Origin: Turritopsis dohrnii
Taxonomy: Eukaryota; Cnidaria; Hydrozoa; Anthoathecata; Oceaniidae
Reading direction: 5' to 3'
NCBI GenBank assembly: GCA_027922465.2
Contig: BQMF02000024.1
Span: 1 to 64,000, forward strand
DNA length: 64,000 nucleotides
Made by a program: the position numbers and the translations under genes. Below the pieces are notes generated by a model. The model searched no databases. It saw only the letters and a list, made by a program, of their open reading frames with translations, and had not been told where the DNA came from. This document shows, one piece after another, positions 10,675 through 24,387 of this stretch (position 1 is its first letter; each line of letters starts with the position of its first letter).

Positions 10675-13600
10675 TTATTTCTTTTTGTTTCTACCCTTGC
10701 CCTCTCTCTTCAACAAGGCGTCACGCAACGATAGCTGCTTCTCTCGGAACGACTTCTTATCTTTCGAGCGCGATTTACGACTATGGCTTATCATCATGAA
10801 CGGCTTGTTTTTCAGTTTCTCCTTGTTAGTGGTGCTGGCATTCTCATTCTGTCGTTTCGGTTTAGGCTTGCTGAATTTTTCACGTCCTTCTCGTCCAGCC
10901 ATAACAGTTGCCAAACGAGACTCCTTGTCATGTCGCATTTTCTTGTCGACGATCTCGATCTGCGATAAACTGACTAACTCACTGCTAGCATTTCGCTTCA
11001 CTCCTTTGCCGCCAGTCAGTTGCTGGGTTAGTGACTTCTGTTGGATTTTCTTGAAGTCGTCATCAGTTAAGATACGCGTCATACTAATCTGTTCAGCCTT
11101 CTGTTTGTTTTCGTCGCCTGAAACAGAAATCAAAAACCGATGGCATTGGTCAAAATCTCTTTAGACAACTGATGTAACTCTACTAATTTTCCATGGCTTA
11201 TCTTGTCTTTAAAACATTTAAATTATGTTTTTCCACTTTCTTTTAAAATTTACCCATTGGGCAAAATCGTCCAAAAGTCACTGCAATGAAGAGCACTTTT
11301 ATTGAAATAGTGTTTATATTGCCATAAAAATGCACTCCATCACAGTGATTGTTCAACAAGTGCCTATTGGGTGATTTTTCAATAAATGTGCCCATTGGGT
11401 AGAATAAATCCTTTGGCAAACATAAGCAACAACTTTTCCAATGTGTCATTTTGATAGTAACGTAATTACTTTTGCTGACAACAAGGCCAAAACATCACAA
11501 AGAACAGTTGTTGGTTAATGCAAGACTAAAAAATGTCTACAAACTTTTTTCTTTTGTCTGTTCATCGTCTTCTGACATTTTTTCGTCTTCCGAATGAGAA
11601 ACATCAATCCATTCACCATCACTATCATCATCATCTCCATCACTGTCGGTTATCCATTCGTCCTCCTCCCCTCCTTCATTGCTTTCATTTTGGTCTTTCT
11701 CACCTACAAAAAACAAAAGTTGTATCCAATTTGCTGACTCTGTTTCCAGTGTTTTATCTTCTTTTGCCTTGTCTAATGTAAAATTAAGTAACCTGTACTT
11801 ATGAAAACTCTTGAATTCTTAAGTAAAAGTATTGACAATGTCTTATCACAGGTCAGTTGATTTCCAGAGAGAAATCACCATTACTTTTACTTCACTCAAT
11901 AAAATTCTTGCAACAGGCAGGGGGTTGGAAAATTCTCCAAAAGCTAATAAGTGTGGGAAAAAAAATTAGCGGGGGAGGATGTCTATTAGGCACCACAGAG
12001 TACATCTACTATGTGTATTTAATTTATACATATGTTAAAATTCCCAAATTATATAATTGATCTTTTCCAAAATTGTATATGTACACCAAGTGCACACAAA
12101 AAAACTATGTTACTTCCAAATGCTTATTATCATTTCACAACATTTCAGCAAGAAAAGGTAAAGAGTAGAAGTGAAAGACAAAATATTTTACTGTCGTCCT
12201 CTAACAGGTCTGCACCCGGCACAAATGAGAGAGCGTCTGATTTTCCAAATTCTTTGACTTCTTCTTTCAGGGATGTCGATGCAATATTGACCGGCTTGCC
12301 TGTAAAATAAAGATGGAGTTATTCAGTTATTTTCAACATAAAATTCACTTTTGTAACTAACTCCACAATGACGATGGATTAAAGTTCGTTTTCGAATAAC
12401 TTAAGTATCAAGAAAAAAGGACATTTTTCAAAACAAAACAGACTCCATAGAGCACTTACTAACGCTTAATAATACATCGACATATATAAGACTACCTCTA
12501 TCTTTTTTACGCAGTAGAGTCGGATCAACACTTCTGTAAAGCTGCATCAGGGATCTTGCAGCCATCATAATTGTTTTGTTTTTGGATGTTTTGTACTGGA
12601 CAAGATCTTGTAGAAGTTCGTCACTCATTGCCTGTGAACATCTGCTGCAGATCTCCCGTATGGCATTCAGCCCTACTGCCATCACCTATGTTATAGGAAA
12701 ACAAAGACCTTGTATAAAAATCAAAAAAATTCCCGTTGTTCTGAAGATCATACCGTTTGCCATTAATAAAAAACACTTTGCACTAGTAACTTATAATACT
12801 AATACACATTGTGCAGCAACCTTTTACTAGGGTGAGTAGTGAAAGCTGGGAACAAAATGTTTACATAGAAATTTCAGGACAAAATGAAACACATACAAAG
12901 CATCACTACTGTAAAAATAGTAGTAACAATATTTATCAGGAGGGGCATCGCATCCCCGATTAATTGCAGAATTTGGGGGCAAATATCTCAAGTGCTTACA
13001 GATAACTGATTTCAATTTTTGAAAAAGAAGCTATTCTGAAAAATTGATGTAAATCACCTTTAATAAATGAAATAATGTGCAATCAAGTTTTGTTTATGTA
13101 GCACTGCTAATATTATATCGCACATAATTTAACACCAAAACAATATTACCTCTGCAGAATTTCTTTCTGACACAAAGTTATTGGCAATCGTTTTTAAAAC
13201 AAGTTCAATAACATCTGGCGGCACCAGATCATGTGATGCTTGTGCGGCAAACATTAACAGCTTTGTCACCTCACGTTGGTGTGGTTGCAGAAATCTTTGC
13301 AGAAACGGATAAAAATTCAAAACAATCAATTCGTGGATTCCTATCAGCCTAGCAATGAGATTTAGAAGCATCAACTTCACTTCGAAATGTTCCGTCGTTG
13401 TTTCAACTTGCTTGAATAATTTTTCGGCAAATCCTTGTGCATCGTTTATTAAATGAATTGCTGAAAAATTGAATGACACAGGCTTCTTTTTTTTCTTACT
13501 TTTACTTAACAGGGACAATGCCTTTTGCAATTTCTTAGCCTTCTTTCCGGTCTTCTTGTTGACCTGGCTAGCCTGTACCAATTTTCTGGCTTGAGTTTCT

Positions 13601-16600
13601 TCGTCCTCACTTTCGGAATCACTATCTTTCACTTCTGCAGGTGCATCAGTTCCAAGAAAGAATTTCAACGCTGTCACTAAAACTTTTGTGGCTTTTGAAT
13701 GACATGCAGTAACAATAACATTGACTGTCTTCGAATCGTTCCATATGTTGCGTCGATAGAGTTCAATCATTATGTCCAGGGAAATTTTGGCCGCAATGGC
13801 ATTGTTATCTTTCAACATTGAGAACATGAAGTTCTGAAGTGTAGTGTTGATTTTATTATTTTTATGACGTGAATTTACCATCTTTATATCAGTGACAATA
13901 TGATTGTACAGGGTCTTTCGTAATAGCTTATCCTTTGCACGGAGGAGTTTGAAAAAAAGTTCAAGCACTTTCAAAGGTGATACAAGATTCTTGTTTCTAA
14001 GCAACATTAATGCTTTACATAATGTTAGTCTCATTTCAGAAGCCATCACAGAATAATGCTGTTCAAGAATATGAATCAAATCGTCAGGAAACTGTGCGAC
14101 CTCATCTTCGTAGCAACCTCCAACCTAAATATCAACAATAGTAATTAGACTGGTAATATGTAGCCCTGAGCTCTTTTTTATCCAGTGGTTTTCATTATCA
14201 CATATAGGTTGACCTCAAAAAAGAGCATATCAGTATATCATAAAATTTATGTCTCTCGTATGCATGTGTACTTCTCTCCAATGAACTTTTGAACTATTGT
14301 AAATTCCTGAGAAGACGTATGGATTTTCTTGTTTACTAAAGGATTTTTAAACAAATTTGACTTAAGCTTCATTTATTTAAAATCCAAATGGTAAAATTTA
14401 TAAATAGAATATAAACAAAAGAAATAAATTTATTTGTTACATTAAAATTTTATTGTAAATCATGACAAACTTTAACAAGTGTGTTTCATACATATTTAAG
14501 TAGCTCGAAAAACTTGTCCTTTTATTCCCAATGCATATCTTAATGTGTCATGCCTTATTTCTAAGAAGTAAATGTTGGTTTTAAATAAATAATCCCAACA
14601 CTTATCATTTTCTCGAGCTGTATACAAATACGGCGTGTCTACGTGCCCGACAGCCGGTCAATACATCTGAAAAACTAGATGCCTGGCAGTGTCCATAATT
14701 CATGTTATATCGTCTAAAAATGACTTTGAAGTATATGGTATATAATCATCATTGTTTTCAGTAGAACCTCAGATATGTTGAGAGATAAAATGCCTTCTAA
14801 TAAAATATTATCAAAATATTTCAACACTAACTGATAAGGTTAAAATGTAAGTATATAAACAAAAGAATCTTCAATTTATTGTCCACAGGTTAATCTTGTT
14901 TCATTAACACAGGCATTGTTTTTTGTCTTTTTACTTTCCATTATCGTTTTTCTCCTGTTGTTTCGATCTTCTTCCTCGTGAAGTTGCGAAAGAATCACAT
15001 TTAGAATTTCAAAACATTTTATACACATGCTAAAAAACACATCACACACTATATACATCGCAAAAACAATGAAGAAGGCGTTTGTCTTTCTCTGAACATA
15101 ATTTTAAAGTTACAAAATCTAGTGGCTTCACATTCTTAACAGTTCTTGAATTGCTTGAGACGTGCTACATTTCGCATGCCTCAATTATCTCTACGTATAA
15201 TTTTATATGTCAATTTTTTTTATTTAATTTATTATTTCTTTTCATTCATTATGATTTCCAGGCTTTTTTCTAATGTAGAAAGTTTCTATGAAGAAACACC
15301 CCACCTGTGTATGAAAAAATATGTAGACATTTTTTAAACAATTGTGGGTACTATTAAAAATAAAGATATTTCGTCATAAGAATAAACATTTCATCCCCTG
15401 AGGAGTATTGCTTGAGCATTAAAAAACACCTGGTTCTCACAAAACTATTTACGCTCTATTTTTAGCTTCAAATTTATGTATTAAAACATTTTTTGAGGAA
15501 ACACCCAGGTCTTGTCATGAGAGGTGTGCAACCAGCCAACAGAATTGTTATTTTAACTCGCGCAAGTTTCTACTTTTCACTTCACCATTTTACTGTTACT
15601 GTAAAGGGACCTGGAAACTAAGATGCTTTTTAATTTCATTGAATAACACGAAAACGAGTCCTGCTGGTACCACTTATGTTTTCATATTCTTTCGTCAGGT
15701 AAACAAATGAATTCGTATAACGAAGGAAATTTCAAAATTACCTTAGCAACAGTGGTCGTTCTCCCTAGCAACAGTAAATTGGTGAATTATCTACTTGTAC
15801 TAATTCGCAATAGTGTGTAACACATTTAACTTTGAGAGTGTTTTGTTTTTGTCTTTTTAATGGTCAAAATCTTCTTAATCGTGGTCATATAGCGGCAGTT
15901 CGCTCACACAAGACACATTCACGATTGGCATTTGACGTCAGATGTTTTTACGATCATGGGGAATCATTGCATTGCATCCCCAATCGAACACGACGTTTTT
16001 GGGGAAATATCTCGAGAACCAATGGGGATAACTGACGTTTTTTGGGGTCCACGATACGGGGACAGGGTGACGCAAGATTTGGGCCTAAAGTTTTTTTGGT
16101 ACTGCGACTAAGACGTCATCATAATCTTTCATCAAGGATATCTCTGCAACGGTTGGTCGTAGCGAAACGATCCCATACATTTTTTTGCTCAGGTTTTCGA
16201 GCTCTACAACATGGGTACACTTTCCATTTCTAATTCCATAATTAAAATTTTCGTCACGGGTACACACACGGGAACGCGTCGTATTTCTGCGGATTCTTTT
16301 CGAAATTAAAGTCGTAAAAAACTTTTACACAAGATACTAGTCACTTAATATACCTAAGTTATCCTTCTTCGTTGTCAATTGACCTCGAAAACTAATATAA
16401 TAAGTTGAGCATGTTTTTAGAGCATCTACATGCAATTAAAAGTATTTCTAACTAACTCTAGGAAAGTTATAGCGAGCGCTAGCGTGATTGCACGCATCAT
16501 AATGAGAAGATTGAATTGCATTTCAAATTTGAAAATAAAATGAACATTTGTTACGTTTTGAACAAAACCGTTCATTAGCTGGAGATTTCTTTCGTAAATT

Positions 16601-19600
16601 TTTCGTAACTCCTCACAGAAACATTAAATACACATTGACTAGAGATCAAAAATTTCGTTTCCATTAGAACATAAGAATAATAACAATTTCTATGATCGCA
16701 CACCATCACACGCCTGAACAGCTTCAGGGGAGTGATAATTAGCATGCCTAAAACGCCTTAATTCTGGATTGGGCGTGCGAGACGTCACACGCCTCCTTTT
16801 TGCATATTACAAAGCCTGCACCATATTTAAGAATAATAACTAGTTAGTAGCTAAAGCTAAAATGCCCCGCCTCAAGCTTATCCATTGAATTTATCCATTC
16901 TTTTCTTGTTTGAAATGCTTATACAGAATAGGTCCAACAATTTGCAAAATATAAATTTAAAATATAATATTTGGTAGAAGTGAACCAAAAGCACTTGAAA
17001 AAAGTTATCTAGATTGACAACTTCCACAATTGTATGCCTCAACACTATTCAGGTCTATTACAACCAAATGATTAGGTCAAACAGGTCTAAAAATTGAAGG
17101 CATACGCCTATTTATGGCTAAATTAGAAAAAGTGACTGGAAAATTTGAAATAAACACTTTCCACTTCTTCTTTGAGCACTCTTTAAAAAATTGGCACAAA
17201 TTGGGAGCAAATTGAGAATTCACCAGTTGAAGCTTATCAACAAGATTCGCAAAAATGCGACTATATATTTCCCCTAGGTTACGAAAATTTTGTCAATTAT
17301 TGTACGCATTGATAACCATAAGAAAAATGTATCATTAAATAATTACAATGATATAACTCATAAGCCTTAATAAGAACTTATTTTGAACTAATTCTGAAAT
17401 GAAGATGTTCTTACAATTTTTGCGGAGAAGTTAAAAAGTGACTGTGAAGTTACTATGGGCACAGGTAAAAACTATGACTGAAATTACATTGTGTAAAGCA
17501 ATTCTGTCATAATAAATCTTTATTCTTGCTGACTCTTGACAAGTTCCTTATCCTTTATGCCATAAAATCAAAGAAAACAATGTAATTCAAAATAACAATT
17601 GCTTTTTGTAATTCGGATAAAACTTAAACATACAATCCAATTTGTATACAGGTTAACAAAAGAAGAAAAGAAAACCTAATGCCAATACTACTAATATATA
17701 ATATTAAAAATACTTGGAGATAGACATAAACAAATAACTATCAAAGGCAATCAGAACCCAATCTCTGCTAACAGAATATTATGTGTAAAGAAGGAAGAGT
17801 ATTTTCAAAAAAAAGAAGGGCTTAAAATGACAATTTATAAAATTAAATTCAAGTACACCCCTTCTTTATAAGAACTAGTAAAATCTGACCTGAGGCTGGC
17901 TGTTCTTATTTTTGAGGCTTTTCCAGCCTGAATATGAAAATAATAAACTTCGAAACTATTTACAACTGCTCGAGAAAAAATTCACATCCTGAACAGTTCT
18001 TATTTTACACAAAAATTCAGGCTCAGGCTATTCTTGACTTTCGGAACAGTGACTTGAGTCACAGGTTGTTCCTAATGTTGTTCTTATTTTTGGCTAAATC
18101 TGAGGCTTGTGTTCTTATAAAACTGTTCTTACAAAACAAAGCATATATATACATATATAACATGTCTTTTTCAAAAAAATATGTTCACACATTATTTATT
18201 AGGTGATAAAGAGATCTTTAGTTTAAATCCCAAATGAAAAAAAACAGATTTCGGTTGTGAAAATATAAATTTGTAGCTATATAAGAAATATATATACTAC
18301 ATAGCTGAAAAGCAGAAGTTTGTATCCTGGCTTGATTTAGTTTACAGACTGTTATTTATTAGAATGCGTTTTGATTTACATTCGTTGTTCATGTATATAT
18401 AATATCAAAACAGGCTTTCATTCAATATCAAAACAGTATATACGTGATCATGGAATTCATTCATAGCAAACTGTTTCTGTTGTTAGGTTGAACGACTAGG
18501 AAACACACTTGTTTTTTCTAAAGTATTATACGTAATTGGTTTTCTAAACTTCTTTTGGCATATACAACATCACGTTTCCACTTGCAGTTTTTGATTTGGT
18601 GTTGTTCTCCACAAAGAAGAAAGGGTTTCCTTCTTTATCATGATGATTGTGTTTTCATAAAAATAAATCTTCAGCCTGGCTTTTTAATAATGAATTTTCG
18701 CCTTTGCACTGAAATCACAGCTTCAATGCTTTCCAAGCATTTATTACCAAATAAATACATTGTTATCAGCAAAACCAAACAAAACATCCATGACATTGAT
18801 ATCACGTTTTTTCTCTGTTTTCACATGTCCATTCATAATTTTTTTACAAAACTTTTTAGCACAACACTTAAACAATTTATTTCCATCATTTAACGTTTTG
18901 AATCATCTAAAAAAAGCTAGCAGAAAGCAAAAATCTTCCACTGTCTAACTGCACTGACTAAAAAAAGATGGCGTACAACATTACTGAAAACTAGCCTCTA
19001 TTCTTATCTACCTTGGCTAGGCCAGAATTCAATACTGAACTGCGGCTATAAAAGTGAACTCAGGAGAAGAAGAAGGAAAAAGCCGATTTTAACATATATT
19101 TCGCCCTACGGGGAAATATATAATAATACATTATGAACAAAAAGATGAAACTTTTAATTAACTTAGAGTGTGTTTATATGAAAGCCGTAGTGAACTAAAA
19201 ATTGAAACAATAGATTTACTAGTTCTAGCTCTCTCTACGAGTGTGTTTTTACATGAGAGCCATACTGAACGGTTCGAGATTTCAATACGGGTAGAAAAAT
19301 TTTCTATACACAATGGAATAAATTTAGCACATTCTACATTTTTATTTCATTATGTGTCAGCAAAATTTAATTAAATTGCGCATGCTTGATAACACATTTT
19401 ATGATAAAACAATAAAATGTGAAAACTTTCACACCTTTCCAAGCCGTATCGAAATTTCAAACCTATTATTTGAGAAATAGGTTTGAAATCATCACAGGTA
19501 AAATTTCAGTAGGGCTGTTATCATGTAAACATCACTGAAGGTGTGACCAGGAACAGTACCGAAATAAGAACCCGTATCTAAACTCGTAACTGGAGACTTG

Positions 19601-22510
19601 AAATTCCAAACCAGTTTGAGTTTAGTACGGCTCGTAAACGCACTCTTTATCGCAACCATTTTTCAATTTACTATAGCTTATCCACATTTCGTAGCCAGAA
19701 AAAAACTTTGCATTGTATTGCACATTATGTTTATACTTCTTTCAGTATGTAGTAGACACAGTCTACATTCAATTCATTTCCAAATTTTAGAAATTTGTCC
19801 TTCTTTGGCAGTTCTAGTTATCTACATTTTTTCGATATCTTCAAATGTTAGTGCTCTTTTGAAGACAGTTGATACAGATACCAATGTTCTATCACACCAA
19901 GCATTATGCACATATTCTTAAATATAGCGTTTGTCAATATGTGCAAAAAACAACAAAAAACATTCTCTTTATAAAGTTTTGTGTCAGTTCTATAAAACTT
20001 TCTTTTGATTGAGATGAGCACGTTTCATGCATTAATTAGAAAATTTTGTGCATGTATTGATTACATATTTCCCCAGTAATTTTGATATTCTTGATGGATG
20101 TTGAAAGTTTTTTCATCATAGGATAGTTTAACTTGTTATGAAACCTTCATTTTCTTCTTTCTCGAGCATATTTCCCCAAAACACAATCATTTTCTCTCTA
20201 AGAAGTCTTCTAACGATTAACATTAGGTATAAACATGAAAATATTCTTAAAATTCTTTTTTAAAGTTTCTTACGACGTTCTCTACAACTTCTACAAAACA
20301 TAACGAAATCAATTCACGTGACGCACGTAAATATTTTGAGGACTAGTTAATAAAACTTTTAAAGATTGAAATGGAAATATAAAACGTCCAAAATAACTTC
20401 CAAAAGTAGTAAAAGGTTATAAAAGAATAACAATTTGATGAAATTATATTAAAAATACCCTTTTATGCATTACGTTTAGCATGGAGTGCTGGTCTGTCAT
20501 TATCTACTCGGAATAAACAAATAATTCGAAATGGAAACTCACTTTCCGAAAACGGATTGTCTTAACAAAAAAAGGAGAAAATTTGCCAACACTTCGCCTA
20601 GGTCGTGAAGCTACAGAGCCCCTTGCGGGGCAATAACAAGAACAATGTAATTCAACAACCTGGTTCCCATATCTTTTCTTGCCTTTTTGATATGGGCAAT
20701 GCTGTCCGTATTGTTCAAAATAGAGATTTTGACTTAATGAGGGATTGACCATGTGATGATGTTTTTATTAGAGTTTTCAAAACAGCAAGAAGTGTGATGG
20801 TGTATTAACATGTATTAATATTAACATGAAAGCAGAATACTGGCGGGGATCCAGTTTTTCACATTTGCTGACTGGCTATCGGGCATGTAGACACGTTGAT
20901 ATATACGATATAAGATTTCAAAGATTTTCTTTATTTTATTAGATTGCAAGATTCTGTAGAAACATATTAACACCTTTGAAGACAAAACCTTGTGTACATT
21001 TTTACCTGGGGTGTTTATTTTCCTATTTAATTTTGGCGCTACTTCCTTTTCACATCCTAAATGTATCTGCCATATTTTTTTAATAGTTAAGGATAGTCTC
21101 TTGCCTCCAAACACATGTTCAGTTTTTATGAAATATCTCAGATACTTTAATTTTTCCTCTATAAGAGGATACATTTTCTGAAAGCTAAATAAATTCTCTA
21201 TCGATCTATCACATTAATTTGAATAAAAAGTAAACTCGAAAAAATAAAAAAATTATTGAACGAATTTGACTTTTCCAGCGCTTTTCGAGCTCCAAGTCCC
21301 CTCAAGAAAAGGTTCTTGTGAAAATTATATCTACGTGATCCTCATCTTATCACCAACAAAACCTTGCCTCACTTTTGCATCAAAACCAATAGATCTTTCA
21401 CAATCATTGTTTAATCATTGTTCATATACTTAGGCACGTATTTATGCATGGTCTGTCTCGCTTATTCAAAAAATTTCTCAACAAAAATTAGACAAAAGTG
21501 AGGTAAGGTTTCTTTCCTAAGAACCCATTGGTTCGAAGAAACGCCATTCCGTCGACATTGATTGATGTGTAGGGGACTTGGAACTCGGCAAAGTCAGGAT
21601 AACAGAAAATAAACCATTGTCGACATATCGACAATTTAAGTTTTTTCAAAGATCAAACGTGTTTATATAATATCTGAATAGAAATTAGCGAATGACGCAT
21701 GATTGAAAGAAAAATACGAATAAAGATCAGCAACGTTTATTGAATCTTCGCAAAAGATATTTATTTAAGAAATGTTGAGTAGAACACAAAAACGCGTTTT
21801 TTTGGAAAAAGTGCTTCTAAATTTAAATTTTTGACTCCAGAAACTTAAAAAAATTTTGCTATTTTTTGAGCTAACAGGTTAGAGACTATCCTTAAATTTT
21901 CAACACGGAGATAAAAAGTAATCCTAAACCTAACCCCTGACCTAAAACATCCTGGACGGGGGGAATAGCAAAGAAAAAAAAGAAAAGGAAATAGCACTAA
22001 TTTTTGCATCATAGATAATTTTTAAAAATTTCCAAAAACCTTTTCCATATTAATTTTATAAAAATAGCCTAAAAAATCAGCATTCTAAACCAGATTAGCT
22101 TACTATACCATGATGGATGAGTTGTGTGTGGATATTTTCTGGTCTAGTTCTAGTTTTTATTTGCATAAGGTTATTAAACCTAATCTCGCAAAAGGTCTGA
22201 GAGAACTTGCTCTGTGTAGTTCGGAGAGAGATCCAGCCAAAACTTTTTGGAAGCCATAAATATTATTTAAACTTCTTTGACATATCAGTAAACAGAATAT
22301 AATAACTATAACAACCTGAGCTATAAACATAGCAATTTCCGAAACAGAATCTGAGGATTGTGAAGGATCCAACTTGAAGACTTCCAGGTTCGATTGAAAA
22401 TGTCGCCATTGTTGCAGAAATTCTTCTTTATAACTTTCAGGGTCTCTTTTTATCAAGTTCTGTAACTGAGCAAGATTATTGGGAAGATTATTTCTGTTTC
22501 TTGAACTCAT
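10675..22510 (-). CDS. SDAD1: SDA1 domain-containing protein (SDAD1), six exons
   Basis: Orthologue of SDAD1/yeast Sda1, a nucleolar protein needed for 60S ribosomal subunit maturation and export. Exons (minus): 22316-22510, 13150-14124, 12496-12685, 12192-12299, 11545-11703 and 10675-11117. All junctions are GT-AG, phases agree and the sum is 2070 nt, giving 689 aa (human about 687). Recognisable blocks: [20 protein letters not shown] at the start; [56 protein letters not shown]-like [13 protein letters not shown]; an acidic stretch in exon 5 ([17 protein letters not shown]); and a basic tail ([20 protein letters not shown]). The start at 22510 matches the family N-terminus. Intron 1 is about 8.2 kb and full of repeats; the others are short. 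Confidence 0.95.
11253..11399. repeat. MITE family M, copy 2 (rearranged)
   Basis: Begins CCCATTGGGCAAAATCG and has the AGTCACTGCAATGAAGAGCA core. The right end is duplicated: two partly overlapping ATTGGGT-type ends occur. It lies in the SDAD1 intron between exons 5 and 6, in a normal intronic position. Confidence 0.7.
15600..15800 (+). repeat. Dispersed repeat R2 block 1, copy A
   Basis: Contains AGATGCTTTTTAATTTCATT, ACACGAAAACGAGTC, TGGTACCACTTATGTTTTCA, ACAAATGAATT and CCTTAGCAACAGTGGTCG. The inverse occurs at 27570-27775 with clear similarity. Confidence 0.7.
15815..16290 (+). repeat. Dispersed repeat R2 block 2, copy A
   Basis: Contains AATCTTCTTAATCGTGGTCA, CATTGCATTGCATCCC, TTGGGGAAATATCTC, TGACGTTTTTTGGGGTCCAC, GGTTGGTCGTAGCGAAACGA and TTTCGAGCTCTACAACATGG. 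The inverse occurs at 28690-29120. Confidence 0.75.
19165..19650. repeat. Foldback element, GAGTG(T/C)GTTTA ends
   Basis: Left motif AGAGTGTGTTTATATGAAAG with GCCGTAGTGAAC is mirrored on the right by GTACGGCTCGTAAACGCACT. A second left-type motif occurs at 19238-19275. A hairpin (TTTCAAACCTATT ... AATAGGTTTGAAA) sits near 19456-19490. No coding content. Confidence 0.5.
19662..20545 (+). repeat. Dispersed repeat R1, copy B
   Basis: The second copy of the repeat at 4780-5570, same strand. It shares CGTAGCCAGAAAAA, GCACGTTTCATGCATTA, CCAAAATAACTTCCAAAAG, GTCTGTCATTATCTAC and CACTTTCCGAAAACGG. After CTTTCCGAAAAC the two copies diverge abruptly, marking one boundary of the repeat. Confidence 0.6.
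21265..21600. repeat. Palindromic TIR element
   Basis: Left end TTGACTTTTCC with CGAGCTCCAAGTCCCCT. The right end is the inverse (AGGGGACTTGGAACTCG with GCAAAGTCA). A second internal inverted pair (CCTTGCCTCACTTTTG against CAAAAGTGAGGTAAGG) shows the palindrome continues inwards. Non-coding; in SDAD1 intron 1. Confidence 0.6.
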
Positions 22511-24387
22511 CTTCAAAACGGATCTCAATTCATGTTTTTCAACCGCGTGATTTCGCTACCATCTTATCTATCATAAACATCGTGTTCGTCACATTTTGCC
22601 GACCACACGACGAAAGAAGCGCAATAATGAGACGGGCATAAAAAACAGAGGAGTAAAAAAGTAGCAGCTGCTTTTGCTTTCGAGCAGTAGGATCCAGATT
22701 ATCAAACGACGGGGCTATTTTGCAACTCAAAATTTCTATGCCTCTCTCTCGGATTGTTCAAATCCATCTTCTTATTGAGAACGATAAGAACAAGTCTTTA
22801 ATGCTGCAGAACTGTAACAATTCTCCTCAGAGGGTAACTAAACACACCTTTCACTTTTGATCTTTTTGACTGGAATTTTACCGCAAGTATGACGTTACCA
22901 TGGTAACCACAAACAAAGCGAAATCAACTACTACGACAGTTTTGGGACACCAATAGAAATTCCCTCAACTTTCCGACAACTTCCAGTTTCCAACCTTCAC
23001 CCTGTTTTAATGCATCGTTTTTAAAATTTCTTGTATAAAAAAAATATACACCCTGTTGGTCGGGCAACCTCGTCCCCAGGGCTTCTTGCCTTTTTGATAT
23101 ACGGATGGCGGCTTTGGTGGTGGGGATGATTTAAAGAAAAATCTTCAAGCCGAGGCCATACTTGTTGACGAGGCCATAACAGACGGTTTAAGAACGAGAA
23201 TTCGGAAAAGGTCTGTTCGTCACGTTTTTAATCATTTTTTTCTCAGGATGCATAGAAGTACATAATGAGATGATAATACCATGAATTCTTCACGGAATGG
23301 CGTATTAGGAACAATCGACAAGCAGTTAAAAGAAATGTTTCAAATCTTAATATTAGAACAAGTTGTCATAGTAACATATAAGCGGATAAAAATTTTACTG
23401 CATTCATAATTATAACAATGGTTCTCTCATTCGCAAGCCATTGTTTAAGAACACGCATGCGCGTGAAAAACTTTCAATCGTTTTCATTGGCTTGGGAATG
23501 AGAATAAATTAAAATAATTATAAGTTATTGCTTCGGGCGCTTTAATAGCACCTAGCCAAGCGTCAAGAATAGAGCTACGCTAATCTCCAAAATAAGATCT
23601 CTGCTATGGAAAACCGATCAACTACAGCTGACAATTCCCGAACTGTTGAGGACAGTATTTTATTTATTGTAGCACAACTACATAAACGTCAGTCCTTACA
23701 ACTTCATAACAAGCGATGTTGTTATCTCCATAATACCTCCGCATTTATTCGTTGTGCTGCAATAGACGAAACAAGACGCACGTCACCTCCGTAATAGACG
23801 AAACAAGACGCACGTCACCTCCGTAATTCAGGATACAACTCCGACGACAATGTATTATAGCGAAAAAAATATCTAACGTTGCTAGTCTTCTCAAGTAGAG
23901 CCCAGCAGCATTGTGGGAATTGTGTGATGTGATGTTACTGAGATCACGGAAATATTTAGCAAACACCGATTCTTGAGAAACTATACAGGATTCCAAAGCC
24001 GTATTAGTGCTCCCTTTTAGAGACCATAGCGAAAATGGTAGCTTAATAAAAAAATACCTGCTCAGAAACCGATCGAAATACAAATGAAAAAATAAACTCC
24101 ATACAAACATAGTCTAAGTGATGAAAAACGTTCATAGAGGACAGGCATAACTCTTGATAATTCAGTCCACCACCACAAACACTCCTTACAGATAATCATG
24201 ATGTAAGGAGACAATTATCTGTTCAAACACATACACTAATAGAGTCTCACCAACACATAGGAGTGGTAAAAACACATCTTATATCATAAAGTTGAAAGGC
24301 AAGGGGAAAAAATGAAATAAGGTATAATAATGTGTAGAAATGAAAAAAATTAAGCTCAGCATCACTTTGAGCATTGTATGTCGTGCC
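22511..24387. other. Region between SDAD1 start and PTP4A 3' end
   Basis: About 1.9 kb with no gene recognised. It must hold the SDAD1 promoter, close to 22511-22900. It also contains a diverged relative of the CAACCTCG foldback near 23063-23115, an inverted repeat at 23418-23508 (CATTCGCAAGCCATTG against CATTGGCTTGGGAATG), and a 32-bp tandem duplication at 23761-23824. Confidence 0.5.
23761..23824. repeat. Two exact tandem copies of a 32-bp unit
   Basis: A 32-bp unit starting AATAGACGAAACAAGACGCA occurs at 23761-23792 and again without change at 23793-23824. Confidence 0.95.

Larger units (their letters stand above)
14125..22315. other. SDAD1 intron 1, repeat-rich
   Basis: An intron of 8191 bp. 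It holds dispersed repeats listed separately (15600-16300, 19165-19650, 19662-20545, 21265-21600). Many short frames occur; none has family similarity or codon patterns that convinced me. The rest is plain AT-rich sequence. Confidence 0.6.

Noticed and set aside
20821..21174. 117-codon minus-strand frame within SDAD1 intron 1.
   Set aside because: No recognisable domain, no splice context; length is not exceptional among the chance frames here.
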